Below are positions 1 through 6,871 of a stretch of 9,898 nt of DNA, one piece after another; position 1 is the stretch's first letter, and each line of letters begins with the position of its first letter. The stretch covers positions 1 to 9,898 of the forward strand of contig CALVRK010000034.1 in the NCBI GenBank assembly GCA_944358565.1, read 5' to 3'. This stretch comes from an uncultured Bacilli bacterium (GTDB lineage Bacteria; Bacillota_I; Bacilli_A; RF39; UBA660). A program made the translations under genes and the position numbers. Below the pieces are notes generated by a model, which saw only the letters and a list, made by a program, of their open reading frames with translations, had not been told where the DNA came from and made no database searches.

Positions 1-3
1 TCC

Positions 4-32
4 ACTATAGCACATACAAACGTTCTTGTAAA
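4..32 (-). promoter_or_regulatory. Sigma-A-type promoter firing out of the window to the left
   Basis: On the minus strand a -35 box TTTACA (27-32, 5 of 6 consensus bases) is followed by a 17-base spacer and a -10 box TATAGT (4-9). A TG dinucleotide one base before the -10 makes it an extended -10 element. The site lies just after the terminator at 81-104, which is where the promoter of the next leftward gene would be expected. That gene lies outside the window, so the assignment rests on the boxes and their position only. Confidence 0.55.
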
Positions 33-80
33 TAACTTCTTGCAAACTTTTACCTTTTACAAAGCAAATTCCTAGTATAC

Positions 81-104
81 TAAAAAGTGACGACTAGCGT
101 CACT
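81..104 (-). terminator. Rho-independent terminator of the leftward pilin-to-brkB operon
   Basis: The minus strand has a perfect 7-bp stem, AGTGACG (98-104) with CGTCACT (86-92), and a 5-base loop. The last stem base and the four Ts after it give a run of five Ts. On the plus strand no U-tract follows the stem, so the element is oriented leftward. It lies about 100 bases past the BrkB stop and is the first terminator-like hairpin after it. It probably ends the four-gene operon. Confidence 0.6.
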
Positions 105-107
105 AGG

Positions 108-204
108 AGACTATTACCTTTAATACTGGTTTAGATTCACTGTTAAATCTTTTCAGTACTAGTAGTCTGCGGGTGAGCATATACCGGTAATAAATATATG
201 CCCA
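108..204 (-). other. Structured non-coding 3' region after the brkB stop codon
   Basis: Read on the minus strand, two stem-loops precede the terminator. SL1 pairs 195-204 with 174-183 (10 bp, one G-U) and starts right at the BrkB stop. SL2 is a long interrupted hairpin: AGACTA (163-168) with TAGTCT (108-113), TACTG-type pairing of 154-158 with 124-128, and AGATT (146-150) with AATCT (133-137). Seven loop bases of SL1 (186-192) are complementary to 112-118 in SL2, which would permit a tertiary contact. The G-U pair in SL1 would be an A-C mismatch in plus-strand RNA, which favours leftward transcription. I do not recognise it as a known RNA family. It could be a 3'-UTR structure or a small RNA. 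Confidence 0.4.
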
Positions 205-1047
205 TTATTTATTGTCTTCTACTTTTTCTTTTTTATTCTTTTTTTTAAAAAGATTATATTCATCCGCATTTATGGCAATACCCATGACGAAGATATATGC
301 TAAAATATATATCCAAATCATCATGACTATGATTCCTGAGATACTACCATAAAATAAGGTGTAATTGGCCAAATTAGAAACATAATATGAATAGATAGAT
401 GTTGTTACTATCCAGCACACAGTTGTAAATAAAGCTCCTTTATTCATATGTTTACTAGATATTTTTTCATCTGGTGAAATAGTATATATAATTTTTAAAA
501 TCCAAAATATTAAGACAAACGCTATTGGCCATTTTAATAAGACAAAAACCAAATATATATGAGAAGTTATTTGAGATAAAACACTTAAACTCATTATTTT
601 TTCAACGATGATATTACCATAAGCTAAAACGACAAAGATAAAGATAAATAGAAACATCAATAAAATAATCATAAAGAAAGCTTTAACTCGATCTTTAATA
701 TAATCATCATTTTTAATATTATAAAGTTCATTTGAAGTTATAATTATTGAATATGTTCCATTAGAAACCAAGATAAATCCAACAATCATAAAAAATAGAA
801 CATTTCCAGTAATATGACTACTTTCAATGAATGGCAAAATTATTTGCATTACATTTTCTGGAACAATTTTTCCAATTGTGTCAATTAAAGGTTCGATAAA
901 GAATAACATTTTCGATCCAATATAACCGAACAAAGTAAGTAATGGAAAAATAGCTAAAACAAGAAAAAAGGCAAGTTGACCTGGTAATATTTTCATTTCT
1001 GACCTAGTAATTAGATCAAATATTCGCTTTAAGTAAGATTTTATCAT
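205..1047 (-). CDS. BrkB/YihY family integral membrane protein
   Basis: This 280-residue protein has about six predicted membrane helices (near 22-44, 82-104, 122-145, 162-190, 203-225 and 232-258). The family (PF03631) is recognisable from the first helix region LPGQLAFFLVLAIFPLLTLF and from YGSISGIIVMMIWIY near residues 233-247, followed by an alanine/asparagine-rich turn and a lysine-rich cytoplasmic tail. Length is normal for the family. The biochemical role of BrkB/YihY proteins is not settled. The family was once mislabelled RNase BN, and transport or envelope functions have been proposed. The start is an ATG with AGAGG about 5 bases upstream, 20 bases after the preceding GGDEF gene, so it is the last gene of the operon. 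The family call is secure; its link to the pilin and sensor genes is only positional. Confidence 0.9.
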   Translation of the reverse strand: MIKSYLKRIFDLITRSEMKILPGQLAFFLVLAIFPLLTLFGYIGSKMLFFIEPLIDTIGKIVPENVMQIILPFIESSHITGNVLFFMIVGFILVSNGTYSIIITSNELYNIKNDDYIKDRVKAFFMIILLMFLFIFIFVVLAYGNIIVEKIMSLSVLSQITSHIYLVFVLLKWPIAFVLIFWILKIIYTISPDEKISSKHMNKGALFTTVCWIVTTSIYSYYVSNLANYTLFYGSISGIIVMMIWIYILAYIFVMGIAINADEYNLFKKKNKKEKVEDNK

Positions 1048-1067
1048 ACTGCCTCTTCCCTTTCCTT

Positions 1068-3101
1068 TTAATTTTTAATTTCTTCTTTATTACTACGCAT
1101 ATCTAAGGTAGCTTCATTTATCGCATCATCAATAGTTTTGATTTCATCATTAATCATACTATATCCAATAGCTGCTCCAAAACCATGTGACAATTCTTTA
1201 AATTCTTTATTTAATTTTCTAATATATGTAACAATTGATTTTTCATCGTGGCCAACAATAAAGATTAAAAATTCATTACCATTAGTTCTTAAAATTTCAC
1301 TATCTTTTAACTGATGATTGATTAAAATACTAGCCGCTTCAACAATAATCTTATCACCTTCTGCATGACCAAAATTATCATTGATATAAGCGATATTATT
1401 TAAATCAATAATTATTACTGATTGTGGATAAGCTTCGCTATTATCCCAAGCTTCCATATTATCATTTAAATAATTACGATTTTTAAGAGATGTTAGAGTA
1501 TCAATATAACGAAGTTTATCAGTTTTTGAAAGTTTACTATTAATATCTTTTTTCTTACCTAAAACAAATTTAGTGATAATAGCTGCTACTAAAAGTAAAA
1601 AGATAGCTAAACAACTTAAAATTAATTGTAAGTTCTTACTATTATTATTTTCCAAAAGTAAATTTCTATAACTTTCATGAGTTATTTCTTTTGTATTTAT
1701 AAATGAAAGATAAAAATTAAAAAATTCATTTAAATGTTTATCTTTACTATCATCTTTAGAAATAAATCCATAATTATTTTCAATATCTAAAGTATGAAGG
1801 TTTTTATAATCTTTTAAATCAGATCTAACATAATAATCATAGTTATATTCATCGATAGCTGCAACATCCGCATCTTTGATATTGTCAATTAAATCTCTAA
1901 TATTATCAAATTCTTTGGTTTTAATATCATTTGACTTTAAATATTTAGATATTTTACTATTTTTAATTGTTAAAATAGTTCGACCTTTTAATGAAGATAC
2001 ATTATTGACAACAAGATCAGTGTCTTTATCTGTGATAACAGCTATTTTACTGTCATAAACTGGAATAGTTCGATAAATATTATCTAAGCCGCTATTATTA
2101 AAATTATTTAAAATTAAATCTAAATCACCATTTTTAAAATCATTAAGCATACTTTCAATAGAAGAGTATTGTTTATAATCAATTTCAATTCCAGCGGTAG
2201 AGGCAAAATCACTAATTATAGAATGATTAAATCCTTGCATACTACCATTTCTTGTAACATCATATGGTGCATTAGCCACAAAACCATAAGTATATCTTTT
2301 ACTTCGAAAATCTGTCTGGTCTTTCTCAGAAATATCTTTATAATTAAAATAAGTACTAGCTAAATATGTATTGAAAGAATCCTCAATATTTCTTTCTTTC
2401 CATCTATTAAAATATTTAGTAAGAATGGTATTTAATTTCTCGTTATCACCTAAAGTAATTACATAATTTATTTGATATTCAGTGATATTATAAGATATAT
2501 GCATGTCAGATGATGATAAAATATTTTCTAAATAGTCGATTTTTGGTAAAACAATAGCTGTTACTTCATTGTTAGTTAAAGCATTTAAAACAGCTTCATT
2601 GGATTCATATGTTTTATAAGTAATATTAGTTGAACCAGCTAAATAATCCTCAATAATCTTTTGATCGTTATTTAAAAGGCCAACTGTTAAGTTTTGTATT
2701 TCATCAACATCATTATAATATTTATTTTCTTTGGTTACTAAAATATAGTTATCTTGATATAAAACTAAATCATCTGCCTTTACCTCACTTTGTTTAGTAA
2801 GTGAATATTTAGTCGCGCTATCTTCACCAGCATCATATGATAGTTTATTGAATTCAAGATCAGTTTCAGTTTCTAAATCATCTAAAAAGTCAAAAAGTAA
2901 CCCATCACCATTGTCACTGACAATTGGAACATCATTTAATGCGGCAAAATCAATGACGTTATTTTTGTTATCTTCAATCCATTTTTTTTCAACCACAGTT
3001 AAAGCAGTATTTTGGTCTTCTTTAGTAAAAAAACGGACTACGCCGATAGACCCTAAAATTAATACAACTACTATGGCTATTATTCCGATTTTTTTATTCA
3101 C
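1068..3101 (-). CDS. Membrane receptor with tandem solute-binding domains and a degenerate GGDEF domain
   Basis: From the GTG start this is 677 residues. Order: membrane anchor (5-22), two extracellular periplasmic-binding-protein-like regions of the SBP_bac_3 type (about 40-250 and 268-485), a second membrane helix (491-513), and a cytoplasmic GGDEF domain (about 530-670). The GGDEF fold is well marked by DLNN (566-569), IND and GHAEGD. However, the signature loop reads NGNEF (607-611) instead of GG[DE]EF, and no RxxD inhibitory site precedes it. Loss of the metal-binding Asp/Glu suggests weak or absent cyclase activity, so it may act as a nucleotide-binding or signalling scaffold. The GTG was chosen because AAGGAG lies 9 bases upstream. 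An in-frame ATG at 3122 lacks a ribosome-binding site. The gene overlaps the preceding one by 8 bases, implying translational coupling. The extracellular domains probably sense an amino acid or similar small ligand; the ligand is unknown. Confidence 0.85.
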   Translation of the reverse strand: MNKKIGIIAIVVVLILGSIGVVRFFTKEDQNTALTVVEKKWIEDNKNNVIDFAALNDVPIVSDNGDGLLFDFLDDLETETDLEFNKLSYDAGEDSATKYSLTKQSEVKADDLVLYQDNYILVTKENKYYNDVDEIQNLTVGLLNNDQKIIEDYLAGSTNITYKTYESNEAVLNALTNNEVTAIVLPKIDYLENILSSSDMHISYNITEYQINYVITLGDNEKLNTILTKYFNRWKERNIEDSFNTYLASTYFNYKDISEKDQTDFRSKRYTYGFVANAPYDVTRNGSMQGFNHSIISDFASTAGIEIDYKQYSSIESMLNDFKNGDLDLILNNFNNSGLDNIYRTIPVYDSKIAVITDKDTDLVVNNVSSLKGRTILTIKNSKISKYLKSNDIKTKEFDNIRDLIDNIKDADVAAIDEYNYDYYVRSDLKDYKNLHTLDIENNYGFISKDDSKDKHLNEFFNFYLSFINTKEITHESYRNLLLENNNSKNLQLILSCLAIFLLLVAAIITKFVLGKKKDINSKLSKTDKLRYIDTLTSLKNRNYLNDNMEAWDNSEAYPQSVIIIDLNNIAYINDNFGHAEGDKIIVEAASILINHQLKDSEILRTNGNEFLIFIVGHDEKSIVTYIRKLNKEFKELSHGFGAAIGYSMINDEIKTIDDAINEATLDMRSNKEEIKN

Positions 3102-3561
3102 TGCTTTCGACTCCTTTTCCATATGTAAAATTATCTTCTGTTTTATGTTTGTATCCAGCAATAGGATAATTATCATTTTCGTCTTCAGTATCGATTAAAA
3201 TTTGAATATCATAGTATTCTTTGTCACCGTCTGAAATTTTATCTAAAATAGTGTCTCCTAATTTTTTAGCATCCTCCGCATTCATATCACTGCTGACAGT
3301 AATAATAAAGTTTAAAATACGTCCTTCATTATGATAAATAACATCAGTTACTTTATCTACTTCTTTTAAAGATGATTCAATATCTTTAACAGTATCTGAT
3401 GATATTTTATGTTTTTCAACACCATCAAGACGATCCCCATATTTATTATTACTGAAAAGTGGAACGATAAACAGCCATATTAATATCAAAAAAAGTATAA
3501 TTAAAAATACAATTCCACCAATCATGCACTCTTTTTTGTGAGTTTTAAAAAAGTTATTCAT
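3094..3561 (-). CDS. Small single-pass membrane protein with an extracellular alpha/beta domain, function unknown
   Basis: This 155-residue protein has a short basic cytoplasmic end, one strong membrane helix (about 13-36), then a hydrophilic domain beginning at NKYGDRLDG. The domain pattern looks like helix (52-68), strand (71-78), strand (81-90), helix (94-109), strand (116-124), roughly a small ferredoxin- or BON-like layout. That comparison rests on the pattern alone, and I do not recognise the family. The start ATG (3559-3561) has a GGGTGAT ribosome-binding site close upstream. Its last codons contain the ribosome-binding site and GTG start of the GGDEF receptor, so the two are translationally coupled. 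Coupled expression with the receptor and position after the prepilin suggest an accessory role for the receptor or a surface structure. This is inference only. Confidence 0.8.
   Translation of the reverse strand: MNNFFKTHKKECMIGGIVFLIILFLILIWLFIVPLFSNNKYGDRLDGVEKHKISSDTVKDIESSLKEVDKVTDVIYHNEGRILNFIITVSSDMNAEDAKKLGDTILDKISDGDKEYYDIQILIDTEDENDNYPIAGYKHKTEDNFTYGKGVESSE
3111..3116 (-). promoter_or_regulatory. Ribosome-binding site that decides the GTG start of the GGDEF receptor
   Basis: AAGGAG on the minus strand lies 9 bases before GTG (3099-3101). It is inside the last codons of the upstream gene, whose stop codon (3094-3096) falls within the start region of the next (GTGAATAA). This supports the GTG over the ATG at 3122, which has only T/A-rich sequence before it. 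Confidence 0.65.
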
Positions 3562-3576
3562 TATATCACCCTATTC

Positions 3577-3605
3577 ATTATACTATATTTTATATTAATT
3601 TTCAA
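3577..3605 (-). promoter_or_regulatory. Internal promoter before the small membrane protein gene
   Basis: The minus strand shows TTGAAA (3600-3605, 5 of 6), an exact 17-base spacer, and a perfect TATAAT (3577-3582). The -35 box overlaps the prepilin stop codon (3602-3604). Predicted initiation near 3570 would give a leader of only about 10 bases, with the GGGTGAT site at its very 5' end. No hairpin separates the prepilin from this gene, so read-through and independent initiation are both possible. AT-rich DNA produces chance boxes, which lowers certainty. Confidence 0.5.
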
Positions 3606-4642
3606 ATGGCACTAACAAGATAAGGATTTGTTTTTGAACCTGTTCCCCCAATTATTTTCACATTTTCATCAACTGTTAAAACTGGACGAACATTCAAAGT
3701 TTCAGTACTATTTACAGTACTAATTAAGCCGTTATTTATCACATAAATATTACCACTCACACTGTTTAAAGTATACTCCGCACCATTTGCTAAAGAAAAA
3801 TCTGACAAATAATTTCCAACAGTACATTCTGCTTCATTACCTAAAATACATTTTAAATTATTAGAAGCATTTAAGTAATCTTCAGTAGTTAAAAGACCAA
3901 CTGTAATATTTTCACTATTAATACACTTATCATCATTATAAGTTAAACAAAAATTAGATGATTTAAATTCTTCAACACTATTTAGACTATTATAAAATGT
4001 ACTATTTAAATAAGTTTTGACCGTAGAATCATTAAAATCGGTATGACCATCATTATCCCAAGAAATTTGAGCAGTTTGTTCATTACTGATAATTTTAATA
4101 CTACCATCGCTATTATTACTCAAAATGCGCCATAATTTACCATTTAATTTTAGATAATTATCGGGATTATCTCCTTTATAAATGCCTCCATCAGCTACTA
4201 AAACATCTTTTTTTTTAGAATTATTAATAATAGTTGCCGATAGATTGTTTATAGAAACATCATTTGATTTAGATGCGGTATCAACATATTTATACGTAAA
4301 TTGTTTAATAGAACTATCGTATTTTATTTCAACATTACCAGTTAAATTTTTACTACTATTACGAGGATCTTTAACTTCATCATCTGTTATATATCCTTCT
4401 TCTAATAATGTAGTAACTGAAAGGCGATAGACCGTTCCATTATCTGGAAGTGTGCTTGCATTATCAATACTCCAGTTTTTAGCTGCTGATTCAATAACTG
4501 CCACTTGGTCATTATAAGCGCTTTCCCTAGAGTTTCTGATTACTGACCCAATAGCCGGATAAACAATTAAAGCAATTAAACCTAATATGGCAACAACCGC
4601 AATTAATTCAACTAATGTAAAACCTCTTTTATTTCTTTTCAT
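3602..4642 (-). CDS. Type IV prepilin-like protein with a large C-terminal domain
   Basis: This 346-residue protein begins with a class III (prepilin) signal: basic MKRNKRG, cleavage predicted after Gly7, then FTLVE with the conserved Glu at mature position 5 and a hydrophobic helix to about residue 30. Residues 8 to about 120 resemble a small pilin or pseudopilin unit. A further 220 or so residues begin near DGGIYKGDNP (151). This extra domain has WRIL near 171-174, two cysteine pairs (C232/C240 and C265/C273) that could form disulfides outside the cell, and a C-terminal VRPVLTVDENVKIIGG segment. Ordinary major pilins are about half this length, so a tip, minor or adhesin-like pilin is plausible. 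No prepilin peptidase, ATPase or platform protein lies in the window, so assembly would need genes elsewhere. The start has AGGTGAT 4 bases upstream and is the first gene of the operon. Confidence 0.85.
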   Translation of the reverse strand: MKRNKRGFTLVELIAVVAILGLIALIVYPAIGSVIRNSRESAYNDQVAVIESAAKNWSIDNASTLPDNGTVYRLSVTTLLEEGYITDDEVKDPRNSSKNLTGNVEIKYDSSIKQFTYKYVDTASKSNDVSINNLSATIINNSKKKDVLVADGGIYKGDNPDNYLKLNGKLWRILSNNSDGSIKIISNEQTAQISWDNDGHTDFNDSTVKTYLNSTFYNSLNSVEEFKSSNFCLTYNDDKCINSENITVGLLTTEDYLNASNNLKCILGNEAECTVGNYLSDFSLANGAEYTLNSVSGNIYVINNGLISTVNSTETLNVRPVLTVDENVKIIGGTGSKTNPYLVSAI

Positions 4643-4664
4643 GTGATCACCTATTCTAATTTAG

Positions 4665-4693
4665 ATTATAAATTAATTAGTGGTCAAAGTCAA
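4665..4693 (-). promoter_or_regulatory. Main promoter of the prepilin operon
   Basis: On the minus strand TTGACT (4688-4693, 5 of 6), a 17-base spacer and a perfect TATAAT (4665-4670) lie upstream of the prepilin start at 4642. Predicted initiation is near 4658, giving a leader of about 16 bases. The -35 box falls between the -35 and -10 boxes of the opposing U32 promoter. Confidence 0.75.
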
Positions 4694-4710
4694 CCGACAC
4701 GTGATATAAT
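4681..4710 (+). promoter_or_regulatory. Promoter of the U32 gene with an extended -10
   Basis: A perfect TATAAT (4705-4710) preceded by TG (4702-4703) forms an extended -10 element. A weak -35, TGGTCA (4681-4686, 4 of 6), lies 18 bases upstream. Predicted initiation near 4717 leaves a leader of about 20 bases before the ATG at 4738. GAGGTGG at 4727-4733 serves as the ribosome-binding site. Confidence 0.65.
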
Positions 4711-4737
4711 ACTGATGTATTTTTATGAGGTGGTGCA

Positions 4738-6828
4738 ATGAAAACTGAACTTTTAAGTCCAGCTGGGGACATGGATACTTTGATAGCTGCTTGTAATAAT
4801 GGTGCAGATGCTATTTATGTTGGTGGGAAAATGTTTGGCGCTAGAGCTTTCGCACCTAACTTTTCTAATTCAAATCTAAAGGAAGCTGTTAGATATTGCC
4901 ATATATATGGAGTTAAATTATATGTAACAGCTAATACAGTAGTTTTTGAAAATGAAATAGAACAGTTTTTAGATTATATGAAATTTTTATATGAAATCGG
5001 TGTGGATGCTGTAATTATGCAGGATATTGGAATGATAAGTTTAGTTAGAAGATTAATTCCTAATTTAGAGATTCATGCATCGACTCAAATTAATTGTCAT
5101 AATGATGAGAGTTTATATTTACTTCACGATATGGGAGTTACTAGAGCTGTCTTGGCTAGAGAGATGAGTATTGATGAAATAAAAGCTTTAAAATGTCCAA
5201 TTGAGAAGGAAATATTCATTCATGGAGCTTTATGTGTATCTTATAGCGGACAATGTCTATTTAGTAGTTTAAATGGCGGTAGAAGTGGTAACAGAGGCAG
5301 CTGCGTAGGTTCGTGCAGATTACCTTATAAATTATATGATAAAAATGAAATAAAAACTAATGGTAAATATTTATTAAGCACTAAGGAACTATGTACTGTT
5401 AATAATATCAAGGCAATATTAGATTTAAAAATTGATAGTTTAAAAATTGAAGGCAGAATGAAAAGTCCAGAATACGTAGGTTATGTAACCAAAGTATACC
5501 GAAGAATTATTGATGAATATTACTCTGGTGGTAATCCTATGATTAGTGAAGAAGAGATGTATAATTTAACAACACTTTTCAATAGAGAGTTTACACAAGG
5601 ATATTTATTCAATGATAATATTTATAATACTAAAACGCCAAATCATTTAGGTTCTTCACTTGGTAAAGTAATTAAATTTAACGAACAAAAATTATTTATT
5701 AAATTAAATTATAGTTTATTTCAAGAAGATGGAATAAGGTTTTGTGAAAGTTCTAAAGGAATGATTGTCAATAAACTTTATAATGACAAAGGATTACTTG
5801 TGAATAACGTAAATAAAGGCGAAGTTGCAATAGTCGATAATAAAATTGGCCTTAGTCATAAAGATAATGTGAATAAAACGGTTTCTAAGAAATTGATGGA
5901 TATGACTAGTAAAATTAATTTTAAAAAAATTCCAATAGAATTTAAGTTAAAAGCTTTGGTCAATCAAAATTTGGAGTTAATTATCAGCGATGGAACTAAT
6001 AAGATTACTGAAAAGTCGATTATTTTAGATAAAGCGAAAAATAAACCAACAACTAAAGATGAAATATATTCTAAATTAAACAAACTTGGCTCTACTCCAT
6101 TTTATTTAGAGAAATGTGATGTTTTGTTAGATGATGTATTTGTTCCGATGAGTTTTCTCAACGAACTTAGAAGAAAAGTTTGTGATGAACTTATTTTAAA
6201 AAGATGTGAGTGTAATAATAAAATCAGTTTTAAATACGAAAAAAGAATTATTAATAACGCAAATAATTCTAAAAGTATTTTAGTTAGAAATGAAGAGCAA
6301 CTTAAATTGGTTTTAGGAAAAATGAGAATATACACTGAAGATTATAATTTATATTTAAAATATAAAGATAAAAATGTATTTTATAAATTACCTAGGATAA
6401 TGCATAATTTTCCATGTTATAATGGTGAAAAATTATTAATAAGTGAACTTGGTGGTATTTACAAATATAGTAAAAACAATATAGTGATTGCTGATTACCC
6501 ACTTAATATCACAAATAGCGAAACGGTTAATTTTTTACATAGTTTAGGAGTTAAGATATCAACTATTTCACCAGAAGTTACTAACTATGAGATGGAAAAA
6601 TATTGTTATCCTACCGAGAAGATTGTTTATGGAAAACCTGATTTAATGATTTTAAAAACATTTAGAAAAGATGGAAAATATTTAAAAAATAATACAGGTA
6701 ATTATTTTCCAATTATTCATGGTGAATATACGACAATTTTACACCATCAAAATATTAATTTGAAAGGTCAAAAAGGTCGCATTATTTTATTTGATGAAAA
6801 TGCGAAAGAGATTAAAGATTTAATTTAA
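4738..6828 (+). CDS. U32 family protein, probable RNA hydroxylation enzyme (RlhA/TrhP type)
   Basis: This 696-residue protein is annotated in databases as a peptidase U32. Known members related to it (E. coli RlhA and TrhP, B. subtilis YrrN/YrrO) instead hydroxylate RNA: 23S rRNA C2501 or tRNA wobble uridine. The N-terminal 300 residues carry LLSPAGDMDTL, DAIYVGG, the cysteine set C166, C173, C189 and C193 around SGNRGSC (a likely iron-sulfur site), and the family signature KIEGRMKSPEYV (236-247). A DUF3656-like region follows in the middle, and the C-terminal 200 or so residues form an additional, less conserved part. The length matches the long form of the family rather than the split two-gene form of Bacillus. 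The start ATG has GAGGTGG 4 bases upstream. It is a single-gene unit, divergent from the prepilin operon and convergent with DUF5305. Whether it acts on rRNA or tRNA cannot be decided from the sequence alone. Confidence 0.88.
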   Translation: MKTELLSPAGDMDTLIAACNNGADAIYVGGKMFGARAFAPNFSNSNLKEAVRYCHIYGVKLYVTANTVVFENEIEQFLDYMKFLYEIGVDAVIMQDIGMISLVRRLIPNLEIHASTQINCHNDESLYLLHDMGVTRAVLAREMSIDEIKALKCPIEKEIFIHGALCVSYSGQCLFSSLNGGRSGNRGSCVGSCRLPYKLYDKNEIKTNGKYLLSTKELCTVNNIKAILDLKIDSLKIEGRMKSPEYVGYVTKVYRRIIDEYYSGGNPMISEEEMYNLTTLFNREFTQGYLFNDNIYNTKTPNHLGSSLGKVIKFNEQKLFIKLNYSLFQEDGIRFCESSKGMIVNKLYNDKGLLVNNVNKGEVAIVDNKIGLSHKDNVNKTVSKKLMDMTSKINFKKIPIEFKLKALVNQNLELIISDGTNKITEKSIILDKAKNKPTTKDEIYSKLNKLGSTPFYLEKCDVLLDDVFVPMSFLNELRRKVCDELILKRCECNNKISFKYEKRIINNANNSKSILVRNEEQLKLVLGKMRIYTEDYNLYLKYKDKNVFYKLPRIMHNFPCYNGEKLLISELGGIYKYSKNNIVIADYPLNITNSETVNFLHSLGVKISTISPEVTNYEMEKYCYPTEKIVYGKPDLMILKTFRKDGKYLKNNTGNYFPIIHGEYTTILHHQNINLKGQKGRIILFDENAKEIKDLI

Positions 6829-6843
6829 TCTTTTTTAATTTAA

Positions 6844-6871
6844 AAGATTAGGATTTTTAATTCCTAATCTT
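6844..6871. terminator. Shared convergent terminator between the U32 and DUF5305 genes
   Basis: A perfect 10-bp stem (6844-6853 with 6862-6871) encloses an 8-base loop. On the plus strand it is followed by TGTTTAATAA and on the minus strand by TTTAAATT, so each direction has a modest U-rich tail. It lies 15 bases after the U32 stop and contains the DUF5305 stop codon (TAG, 6864-6866). It would therefore serve both converging transcripts. A second hairpin (6826-6834 with 6842-6850, 9 bp) uses the same left arm and is mutually exclusive with it. Confidence 0.65.

Noticed and set aside
1..75. Open plus-strand frame of 24 codons reaching the left edge and ending in TAG, and a short open minus-strand frame over the same bases.
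   Set aside because: No start codon or ribosome-binding site is visible, the residues resemble nothing I know, and the minus-strand promoter explains the stretch better.
1..204. tmRNA, 6S RNA, SRP RNA, RNase P RNA or a riboswitch/T-box in the left intergenic region.
   Set aside because: None of the diagnostic conserved cores (T-loop and CCA end, SRP GGAAG loop, RNase P core, T-box GGTGG) is present on either strand, so only an unidentified structure is claimed.
1876..2363. Plus-strand open frames inside the GGDEF receptor gene.
   Set aside because: They are antisense to a well-supported coding region, have no ribosome-binding site and encode low-complexity hydrophobic stretches.
3101..3176. 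Upstream ATG starts (3176 and 3122) for the GGDEF receptor.
   Set aside because: Neither has a ribosome-binding site and both would deepen the overlap with the preceding gene. The GTG at 3101 has AAGGAG at 9 bases.
2848..3198. A 116-codon plus-strand open frame across the start of the GGDEF gene and the end of the small membrane protein gene.
   Set aside because: It is antisense to two genes with recognisable domains or start signals, and its Ser/Phe/Ile-rich composition is typical of reverse-complemented AT-rich coding DNA.
3602..3604. TGA read as tryptophan (Mollicutes code), which would extend the prepilin.
   Set aside because: Tryptophans in all genes here are TGG and no other in-frame TGA occurs. 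Reading through would add only a few residues before TAA.
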